A stretch of 7,247 nucleotides of DNA from Pseudomonadota bacterium (GTDB lineage Bacteria > Myxococcota > Polyangia > Polyangiales > Polyangiaceae), in NCBI GenBank assembly GCA_023419055.1, contig JAEZYO010000332.1, positions 1 to 7,247 on the forward strand, read 5' to 3'. Numbering within the stretch: position 1 is the first letter of the stretch; the number at the start of each line of letters is the position of its first letter. The position numbers and the translations under genes were made by a program. Below the pieces are notes generated by a model. That model saw nothing but the letters and a program-made list of their open reading frames with translations. It made no database searches and was not told the origin of the DNA. Positions 1 to 7,247 of the stretch are shown in pieces.

Positions 1-639
1 CTGGAAGAGCATGGGCTGCAAGCGCATGTGACAGGCGCTGCAAGTCCCGTCGGTGGTCGCTGCGATAGCGGTCCCGCGGCGCTTGCGCACGAGCTCGTAC
101 CGACGGTAGAGCGCCGCCGGCACCTTGCCCACCAGCGCGTCGCGCTCACTCTGCTTCACGGCGAGCGTGCGCTCGTTGTCGCTCACGCGGGACGTCGTGT
201 CGCCCTCGGTGGCGCCCAGATCGCCGACCACGCCTTCGCGTTCGGCGTTGAGCTTACCGAGCTCTGCCTTGGCCGACTCGAGGAGCTCGGAGAGCTTCTC
301 GATCTCGACTTCCCGATCGCGATAGAGCTTGCGAAGCTCCTCGACCTCACGCTGCGCGGCGTTCGCTTCGCGCTCGGTGCGCGAACGCGAGAGCTTCTCG
401 CGTGACTTCTCCACCTGCACGCCCATCTGACGGAGCTCGCCGGTGAGATCGTTGCGCGTCTTCTCCATCTCTTCCACGCCGCGCCTCGATCGCTCGAGGC
501 GTTCTTCGACGCTCGACAGATGGGAGCGCTTGCCGCTCAGTGAGTCGCGCTCTTTGCTGAGCTGGTCTCCGAGCTCTTTGAGCTCTGCGTCCAGAGCGGC
601 AAGACTTTCCAGTAGCTCGACTTGTGCTTTGATTTTCAC
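1..639 (-). CDS. C4-type zinc ribbon coiled-coil protein (partial, C-terminus off window)
   Basis: Reading leftwards from a GTG at 639-637, 213 codons are open to the window edge. Residues 1 to about 165 are charged, heptad-like helix rich in Glu, Lys, Arg and Leu (for example VEELRKLYRDREVEIEKLSELL), typical of a long antiparallel coiled coil. Around residues 178-190 comes the family-typical ALYRRYELVRKRR segment, then CSACHM with Cys200 and Cys203. These would be the first two zinc ligands; the second Cys pair should lie past position 1. This is the layout of COG1579 / zf-RING_7 proteins. Studied members (H. pylori HP0958, Chlamydia CT398) bind sigma54; whether this one does is unknown. GTG is chosen because an in-frame TAG lies 10 codons upstream, no other start codon lies between, and GAGGAG (652-657) precedes it. 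The tRNA ends 54 bases upstream on the same strand. Confidence 0.88.
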   Translation of the reverse strand, partial: MKIKAQVELLESLAALDAELKELGDQLSKERDSLSGKRSHLSSVEERLERSRRGVEEMEKTRNDLTGELRQMGVQVEKSREKLSRSRTEREANAAQREVEELRKLYRDREVEIEKLSELLESAKAELGKLNAEREGVVGDLGATEGDTTSRVSDNERTLAVKQSERDALVGKVPAALYRRYELVRKRRGTAIAATTDGTCSACHMRLQPMLFQ

Positions 640-651
640 TGTCTCGATCGG

Positions 652-657
652 CTCCTC
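652..657 (-). promoter_or_regulatory. Ribosome binding site for the zinc ribbon gene
   Basis: GAGGAG on the minus strand lies 12 bases before the GTG at 639. The spacing is a little long, but this is the only purine-rich Shine-Dalgarno-like sequence near the start and it supports the non-ATG start. Confidence 0.5.
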
Positions 658-671
658 GACTAAGCTCTACG

Positions 672-685
672 AAAAGCGCCCGCTT
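672..685 (-). terminator. Possible weak terminator or processing hairpin after the tRNA
   Basis: On the minus strand, nine bases after the tRNA discriminator base, the sequence AAGCGGGCGCTTTT can fold as AAGC-loop-GCTT and ends in four T. The stem is only 4 bp and the T-run is short, so termination would be leaky at best. If it does not work, the tRNA and the zinc ribbon gene would share a transcript. Confidence 0.22.
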
Positions 686-693
686 GCGGCCAG

Positions 694-767
694 TGGGCCC
701 ACCTGGGTTCGAACCAGGAACAGCCCGGTTATGAGCCGGGGGCTCTGACCGATTGAGCTATGGGCCC
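694..767 (-). tRNA. tRNA with CAU anticodon (Ile2 favoured; elongator Met possible)
   Basis: A full 74-nt cloverleaf reads on the minus strand. The acceptor stem GGGCCCA/TGGGCCC is perfect, the D stem is GCTC/GAGC with GG in the loop, the anticodon stem CCCGG/CCGGG closes loop CTCATAA with CAT at 733-731, and the T arm is CCTGG-TTCGAAC-CCAGG. The discriminator is A and no CCA is encoded (CTG follows), so the CCA-adding enzyme must finish it. Position 15 is A and 48 is T, a matched Levitt pair in place of the usual G-C, which argues for a working tRNA. It is not initiator: pair 1-72 is G-C and the three stacked G-C pairs of the initiator anticodon stem are absent. C4-G69, C5-G68, U12-A23, C29-G41, A37, A38 and A73 match E. 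coli Ile identity and TilS recognition. If so, C34 would become lysidine and the tRNA would read AUA. Identity in this lineage is inferred. Confidence 0.93.
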
Positions 768-903
768 GTGCTCGCGCCAAGAACATGAGCTTACCCGAGT
801 CGTGCGGGGCCAGGCGGGCGATACTTACTGCCCTGGCTGCGAGCTCTGGTAGCTCCACGGGCGGCAAGGTAGTCGAACGCCGCCTACCCGGCAACAGCCC
901 TCG

Positions 904-923
904 GGTCGGAAAAAATCTCGACC
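904..923. repeat. Inverted repeat with A-run loop
   Basis: GGTCG (904-908) and CGACC (919-923) flank a loop holding six A residues (910-915). A G-T pair at 909/918 would extend the stem to 6 bp. It is one of the few AT-rich spots in the tRNA/uvrA spacer, so it may mark promoter DNA or an operator. The T-run on the minus strand sits inside the loop, not after the stem, so it is not a standard terminator. Confidence 0.3.
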
Positions 924-956
924 AATTCGGATCTTAAAGGTCAGGTGCTCCCTGGC

Positions 957-996
957 GAGGCCGCCGAGTCGAACCGTCGGCCCTCCGGCGGGCCTC
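957..996. promoter_or_regulatory. Potential RNA structure in the uvrA leader
   Basis: GAGGCC (957-962) pairs with GGCCTC (991-996). Nested directly inside it, GCCGA (963-967) pairs with TCGGC (977-981) around a 9-base loop, and 9 bases bulge on the 3' side. The two stems would stack into 11 bp. A competing hairpin, GGCCC/GGGCC (979-994), uses the same bases. The element ends 65 bases before the uvrA ATG. GC-rich DNA produces such pairings by chance, so a role is unproven. Confidence 0.25.
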
Positions 997-1061
997 CGAG
1001 CCGCCTGCCCAAGCAGCAGGACGAACCACTTCGTGTTAAACGGACCAGGACCCAATCTGCG

Positions 1062-3974
<2,913 letters not shown>

Positions 3975-3979
3975 CCGGG

Positions 3980-3999
3980 CGCGGTAGTGGTCGGCCGCG
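3980..3999. terminator. GC hairpin in the convergent uvrA/dksA gap
   Basis: CGCGG (3980-3984) and CCGCG (3995-3999) form a perfect 5-bp stem around a 10-base loop, six bases after the uvrA stop. No T-run follows on either strand, so it is not a classic intrinsic terminator. I see no better terminator in the 73-base gap between the two converging genes; Rho may act here. Confidence 0.22.
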
Positions 4000-4047
4000 G
4001 GGCGAACCGCAGGGGCTAGCGATCTTCGACGAGACTCCGAGCGTCGC

Positions 4048-4410
4048 TCAGCCGAAATCTTTTTCGACCCGCTCCTGGTCTTCCTTGCAGCGGATGCAGA
4101 GCGTGGTCTCCGGGCGAGCTTCCAGGCGCTTGATCGAGATCTTCTCGCCGCAGTCGTCGCAGACGCCGAAGGAGCCGGCGTCGATCTTTTCGATGGCCTT
4201 CTGGATCTTGTCCAAGAAAACCTTCTCGCGGCCGCGCAGGCGGAACGTGAACGACTGCAGGTACTCGCTCGAAGCGAGGTCCATCTCGTCCGGGAGATCA
4301 TTGGCGTCGAGGGTCATGTCCTCGTCCAACGTCTGCTGAGCGCGCTTGATGATCTCGTCGCGCTTGGACTCCAGCATTTCACGGAACTTCTTGAGCTGCA
4401 GCTTCGTCAT
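4048..4410 (-). CDS. dksA: DksA, RNA polymerase secondary-channel regulator
   Basis: This 120-residue DksA/TraR-family protein binds the RNA polymerase secondary channel and, with ppGpp, shifts transcription from rRNA/tRNA promoters to stress and biosynthetic genes. The coiled-coil tip motif DxxDxA is present as Asp41, Asp44 and Ala46, matching E. coli Asp71/Asp74/Ala76, the residues needed for activity. The zinc finger keeps all four cysteines (Cys84, 87, 105, 108) around the conserved stretch IKRLEARPETTLCIRC. It is about 30 residues shorter than E. coli DksA; the missing part is the N-terminal extension, so this is the compact form. The ATG at 4410 follows GAGG at 4423-4420 with a 9-base gap. 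It converges on uvrA and lies 110 bases downstream of the amidase stop on the same strand, with its own promoter in that gap. Confidence 0.95.
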   Translation of the reverse strand: MTKLQLKKFREMLESKRDEIIKRAQQTLDEDMTLDANDLPDEMDLASSEYLQSFTFRLRGREKVFLDKIQKAIEKIDAGSFGVCDDCGEKISIKRLEARPETTLCIRCKEDQERVEKDFG

Positions 4411-4448
4411 CGGGACTGGCCTCAGAGCCGGACTTTCAACGGCCCTCC

Positions 4449-4477
4449 AACCTAGGCATTCGGGTCCGATCCGTCAA
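4449..4477 (-). promoter_or_regulatory. Sigma70-type promoter of dksA
   Basis: On the minus strand, TTGACG (4477-4472) is followed by exactly 17 bases and then TAGGTT (4454-4449), which keeps the key first T, second A and last T of the -10 element. A start site near 4442 would give a 5' leader of about 30 bases that contains the Shine-Dalgarno site. The bases right after the -10 are GGAGGG, a GC-rich discriminator of the kind that makes promoters sensitive to ppGpp/DksA. This is the best promoter match in the window. Confidence 0.6.
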
Positions 4478-4520
4478 TAGCCCCGCCCTGCCACAGCCTT
4501 TTTTCAGTCTGGGCCGACCT

Positions 4521-6188
4521 TCAATGGCCGTCCCGGTAGGCGCGGATCGCATTCACCAGGGCGTCCGCCATCTTCTGCCGGTAGTCGGCAGTGTTGAGGC
4601 GCATCTCCCCCATCGAGTTCGAGATGAACGACGACTCGAACAGGACTGCCGGCATCCGCGCGCCAGCGAGCACGTAGAAGCCCGCGCGCTTCACGCCGTG
4701 ATCCGGCACGTCGGGGTAGCGCTTCGAAAGTGACGCCACCGTCGAGCGCTGCAAGAGCTCTGCGAAATGCACGGAGCGCTCGACGGTCCCCTGGTCGAGG
4801 ACTCGGCTCAACGCGTTCGCGAGCTCCGCCGCCGCGGCTGCCGAGGCGTGGTTCTCGCGCGCTGCGACTCGCGACGCCACGGCGTCCGCCGACTCGTCGA
4901 GGACGAAGGTCATGAACCCATTTCCGCTTCCGTCCTCGCTCGCGTTACAGTGAATCGAGATCAGCACGTCTGCGTTGAACGCGTTCGCGCGCGCGGTGCG
5001 CTCGTCGAGCGCCACGAAGGCGTCGCCGTCACGCGTGAGCAAGGTAGACACGTTGAGCTCGCGCGCGATGAGCGGGGCGGCCCGGTGCGCGATGTCGAGC
5101 GTGACGTCCTTCTCCCGCAAGCCCCCGGGCCCGAGCGCGCCGGGATCGTGACCGCCGTGCCCCGGATCCAGCACGACTCGACGCACGCTGCGCGGTCCTC
5201 CGCTATCGGGCACCGCGAGCGGTGGGGGATCCTTCGAAACGTCGATGACGAGCCTGAACGGCTCGGGCAGGTAGAAGACCTTGCGGTACACCGAGCGCGA
5301 CAGATCGAGGACCACCCGCGTCGCGCCTTTCTGAGCGCCTACCCTCACCTTCTCGACCAGGCCCCCCACGTCGAAGCTCTTTTTCCCCTGGTAGCCCGTG
5401 TCATGGATGTCGACGAAGAGGCGCGGCCCTTGTCCGTCGCCGGACTCGACGAAGCCGACCGAAAACGTCGTCGGTCGAGTGACGAACACCGAGACACGCG
5501 CCGCGTCCTCCGCCCCGTAGCGCTCGATGGCCGTGATCCGCGCGGGTTCGTCAACCTTCGGTGTGACGCTCGGAACGACGACCGGCCCTTCTGCGACGGA
5601 GCTCGCGGGTCGAGGCGCCGAGCTCGACCCTGCCGGTGGCGCCCCGGGGCCTCGCGCTTCGCGTTCGATCTCGGCGAGGACGCTGGGCAGCGGCTTGTAC
5701 GCGTCGAGGGCGAGGAGGACGCGCTCCACGCGCGCTCGACAAGCGGCATCTTTGGTAGAGACCTTCATCGCGAAGAGGTCTCGATAGGTCGCGGCCGGAT
5801 CGGATCTCAGCTCGCCTTCGAGGAGCGCGCGCTCGAGCTCCGCCGCACAAGCTTGATCCGGCGCCGTCCTCGCCGCGCTCCGCCAGAGCTCCACCGCCTC
5901 GAGGCCGTCCGCGTTGCGGTGCTCGATTCGGTAGACCCTCTCTCTGAGGAGGGCCGCTTTCTCGTAGAGCGCCCTGGCCTCCGGCCCGGGCTTCCTGGCC
6001 GCTTCGAGCGCGAGTTGATCCGCCGCGGAGACGACCTCGGCCCGACTCGGCACGACGCCGGTGCTCACGTCCGGACGCGAAGCGCTCGAGACGGGCGCCT
6101 TGGACCGCTCGTCCGGCTTTTTGCAGCCCGAAACGGCGAGCGCGGCGCCGAGAAGCGCAGTCACCCAATGTCTCCAAAAGAACGACAT
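4521..6188 (-). CDS. Lipoprotein N-acetylmuramoyl-L-alanine amidase with AMIN domain (AmiC-like)
   Basis: This 555-residue zinc amidase should cleave the bond between N-acetylmuramic acid and L-alanine of the stem peptide, splitting septal peptidoglycan. The N-terminus is a lipoprotein signal: Arg6/His7, a hydrophobic stretch, then VSGC with Cys22 as lipidation site. Lys-Lys follows, so there is no Asp+2 retention signal. Residues about 48-180 are Ala/Glu/Arg-rich helices, perhaps TPR-like, then a Pro/Ser linker. The AMIN domain (about 217-318) targets septal wall. Amidase_3 covers about 336-555 with all catalytic residues: His344 (DPGHGG), Glu359 (LREKD), His413 (SIHCNA) and Glu518 (LFESSFISN). 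The insert between His413 and Glu518 is long, as in AmiB/AmiC where it carries a helix blocking the active site until EnvC/NlpD-type activators bind; similar control is inferred. GAGGGG (6204-6199) lies 10 bases before the ATG. Confidence 0.94.
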   Translation of the reverse strand: MSFFWRHWVTALLGAALAVSGCKKPDERSKAPVSSASRPDVSTGVVPSRAEVVSAADQLALEAARKPGPEARALYEKAALLRERVYRIEHRNADGLEAVELWRSAARTAPDQACAAELERALLEGELRSDPAATYRDLFAMKVSTKDAACRARVERVLLALDAYKPLPSVLAEIEREARGPGAPPAGSSSAPRPASSVAEGPVVVPSVTPKVDEPARITAIERYGAEDAARVSVFVTRPTTFSVGFVESGDGQGPRLFVDIHDTGYQGKKSFDVGGLVEKVRVGAQKGATRVVLDLSRSVYRKVFYLPEPFRLVIDVSKDPPPLAVPDSGGPRSVRRVVLDPGHGGHDPGALGPGGLREKDVTLDIAHRAAPLIARELNVSTLLTRDGDAFVALDERTARANAFNADVLISIHCNASEDGSGNGFMTFVLDESADAVASRVAARENHASAAAAAELANALSRVLDQGTVERSVHFAELLQRSTVASLSKRYPDVPDHGVKRAGFYVLAGARMPAVLFESSFISNSMGEMRLNTADYRQKMADALVNAIRAYRDGH

Positions 6189-6339
6189 GGACGGCTTTCC
6201 CCTCAGTGGTACCGCGACCGGGGCCGGAGCCGCAATTCCTCTGGCCCCGACCGGAACTAATCAGAATTTCGCGAGCTTGTGACCCGAGGCCGGCGATTGC
6301 GCCTGGGCGACAGGGGGTGTTACTTTGACGAGGGTTTTC
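6189..6339. other. Divergent spacer between amidase and the right-hand gene
   Basis: This 151-base spacer must drive two divergent genes. Each has a good Shine-Dalgarno: GAGGGG (6204-6199, minus) and GAGGG (6330-6334, plus). An AT-richer patch lies at about 6255-6270. No -35/-10 pair is convincing on either strand. Confidence 0.5.
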
Positions 6340-7247
6340 ATGGTCGATCGCGATAACGAGCCCCCGTCACCGGGCGCATCCGGTGGGCTCAGTGCGGATG
6401 AGGCGGACCGCCTTGCCGAACGCTTTCGGCCGAGCTGGGAAAAGGATGACGCCGCCTCGAGCGGCGCTCACCGCGCGGCGAAGCAGACCTTGATCGGCAT
6501 TGCTCCGCTCTCGAGTGCTCCGCCGAGCGCGGCTCCAGCGAGCGTGGCTCCGGTCTCACCGCGTCCGAACAACATCAGCTCTGCCGCGGCATCACCTCAC
6601 TCTTCGTTGCCGCCGGGTGCCCCCGCTCGAGCACCGACGACGCGGTCGTCGCGACCGGAAGGCGAGATCGAGAAGCCCGTCGCTCGCGAGCGACCCATCG
6701 GCAAGCAAACGCTGATCGGCATCGCGCCGATTCAGGCCGCTCCTCCAACCCGGAAGGAAGGGACGAGCGATCTGCCCGCGCCCGCCGTTCCGGGAGCCGC
6801 GCCCGTCCCCACCGCGCCACCTGCGGCGGCACCAAAGGCCGTGACGTCGCGCGCCGATCTACCGCCGCCTCCGCCCATTCCGGCGGAGTTGTCGACACAG
6901 AAGGCGTCCAAGCCGGCCCCCTCCGCGGCGCCAACTTCGAGCGCGCCAATTTCGAGCGCGCTACCCGCGGAGAGGAGCCTGCCTCCGGTGACGATCGAGC
7001 CGGGGAAGACTCATCAATCCGAACCTCCGCGCGGCATCGTCGCCCCGTACCAACCCAAGGACGACCCTTCGGGCCCCGCGGTGGTGCTCAAGGAAGACGT
7101 CCTCGCGATGGAAGAGGCGCAGGCGGCGCGAGAAGAGCTTCGCCGCGAGCACGCCGCCTCGAGCCGTCGCGCGCCGACGGTCATGAACCTGAAGCCTCCG
7201 GCGAGCGCCTACCCCGCTCCGGACTTCGCTCCCAAGCGGAGCAAGAG
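6340..7247 (+). CDS. Pro/Ala/Ser-rich protein with repeated TLIGIAP motifs (partial, unrecognised)
   Basis: 302 codons are open from the ATG at 6340 to the right edge; the C-terminus is missing. GAGGG (6330-6334) lies 5 bases before the ATG, and an in-frame TGA at 6280-6282 bounds the frame. I do not recognise a family. There is no signal peptide and no membrane segment. Residues 17-34 could form a short amphipathic helix (ADEADRLAERFRPSWE) with the only Trp, Trp33. Most of the rest is low-complexity Pro/Ala/Ser with no Cys, likely disordered. The nonapeptide KQTLIGIAP occurs at 48-56 and 122-130, and a looser TVMNLKP at 280-286. A charged helix (KEDVLAMEEAQAAREELRRE) covers 251-270. This looks like a disordered cytoplasmic linker with short binding motifs, possibly ahead of a folded domain outside the window. 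It diverges from the amidase; a functional link is not shown. Confidence 0.8.
   Translation, partial: MVDRDNEPPSPGASGGLSADEADRLAERFRPSWEKDDAASSGAHRAAKQTLIGIAPLSSAPPSAAPASVAPVSPRPNNISSAAASPHSSLPPGAPARAPTTRSSRPEGEIEKPVARERPIGKQTLIGIAPIQAAPPTRKEGTSDLPAPAVPGAAPVPTAPPAAAPKAVTSRADLPPPPPIPAELSTQKASKPAPSAAPTSSAPISSALPAERSLPPVTIEPGKTHQSEPPRGIVAPYQPKDDPSGPAVVLKEDVLAMEEAQAAREELRREHAASSRRAPTVMNLKPPASAYPAPDFAPKRSK
6481..6507 (+). repeat. KQTLIGIAP motif, copy 1
   Basis: This encodes residues 48-56 of the right-hand protein. The nine residues are identical to copy 2 at 6703-6729, yet five codons differ at synonymous positions (CAG/CAA, ACC/ACG, TTG/CTG, ATT/ATC, GCT/GCG). Confidence 0.8.
6703..6729 (+). 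repeat. KQTLIGIAP motif, copy 2
   Basis: This encodes residues 122-130, 74 residues after copy 1. Both copies are preceded by small or basic residues and followed within a few residues by an Ala-Pro-Pro stretch, so the shared unit is slightly wider than the identical core. Confidence 0.8.
6928..6957 (+). repeat. 15-bp tandem repeat, two copies
   Basis: Two adjacent 15-bp units differ at one base (C or T at the eighth position) and keep the reading frame, encoding A-P-T-S-S then A-P-I-S-S (residues 197-206). This looks like recent in-frame slippage in a low-complexity region. Confidence 0.75.

Larger units (their letters stand above)
768..1061. other. Divergent spacer between the tRNA and uvrA
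   Basis: This spacer of 294 bases must hold the tRNA promoter (minus) and the uvrA promoter (plus). I see no convincing -35/-10 pair for either and no E. coli-type LexA box. It is rich in inverted repeats: GAGCT/AGCTC (841-855), GGCGGC/GCCGCC (860-884), GGTCG/CGACC around an A-run (904-923) and a compound structure at 957-996. A frame stays open from a GTG at 945 into uvrA, but the 39 extra residues look unlike any UvrA N-terminus, so I treat the spacer as non-coding. Confidence 0.6.

Noticed and set aside
28..405. A plus-strand open frame opposite the zinc ribbon gene.
   Set aside because: The minus-strand frame is a coherent coiled coil ending in CxxC; the plus frame is its shadow.
941..1030. 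A second tRNA on the minus strand, suggested by GGTTCGACTC and GGCCTCGCCA.
   Set aside because: The T-arm stem does not pair with a 7-base loop, and no matching acceptor or anticodon arm is found at the right distances.
945..1061. An upstream GTG start giving UvrA 39 extra residues.
   Set aside because: The extra residues do not resemble any UvrA N-terminus, whereas the ATG at 1062 starts exactly where homology begins.
4495..4510. A plus-strand T-run after ACAGCC, looking like a terminator tail.
   Set aside because: No stem precedes it on the plus strand and no plus-strand gene ends there; on the minus strand it is an A-run.
4767..6260. A plus-strand open frame of about 500 codons opposite the amidase.
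   Set aside because: The minus strand has a complete lipoprotein amidase with every catalytic residue. The opposite frame is Arg-rich and shows no domain.
6297..6326. TTGCGC and TACTTT, 18 bases apart, as a promoter for the right-hand gene.
   Set aside because: Both elements match consensus poorly, and the implied start site would fall on the Shine-Dalgarno sequence.

Overview
The window is high-GC chromosomal DNA (about two thirds G+C by eye) from a Gram-negative bacterium. A myxobacterium or related deltaproteobacterial lineage fits best. The evidence is a 120-residue DksA with an intact acidic tip, an outer-membrane-style lipoprotein amidase, and a long Pro/Ala/Ser-rich protein with short repeated motifs. 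The lineage is inference; there is no rRNA or other marker here. No mobile element, CRISPR array or defence system is visible.

Layout. Positions 1-639 (minus strand) hold most of a coiled-coil protein of the C4-type zinc ribbon family; its C-terminus lies beyond the left edge. Just upstream on the same strand is a tRNA with a CAU anticodon (694-767). It is followed by a 294-bp divergent spacer (768-1061) with several inverted repeats, and then by uvrA on the plus strand (1062-3974), the damage-recognition ATPase of nucleotide excision repair. uvrA converges on dksA (4048-4410, minus), which has a recognisable sigma70-type promoter (4449-4477). Upstream of dksA on the same strand is a lipoprotein N-acetylmuramoyl-L-alanine amidase (4521-6188, minus). 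A 151-bp divergent spacer separates it from a plus-strand gene (6340 to the right edge) for an unrecognised, probably disordered protein carrying the nonapeptide KQTLIGIAP twice.

How the genes relate. They are housekeeping genes for DNA repair, transcription control, translation and cell-wall remodelling. They look like a mosaic of single-gene units rather than one pathway operon. I found no clear novel system. The points most worth a second look are: (1) the repeated TLIGIAP motif, kept at the peptide level but with different codons; (2) two departures from the usual UvrA sequence, half of one zinc module lost and an acidic stretch in place of a usually conserved segment; (3) a CAU tRNA whose bases match isoleucine rather than methionine identity by E. 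coli rules; (4) a GC-rich discriminator in the dksA promoter, which suggests feedback control; and (5) the lipid-anchored amidase with an extra N-terminal domain.
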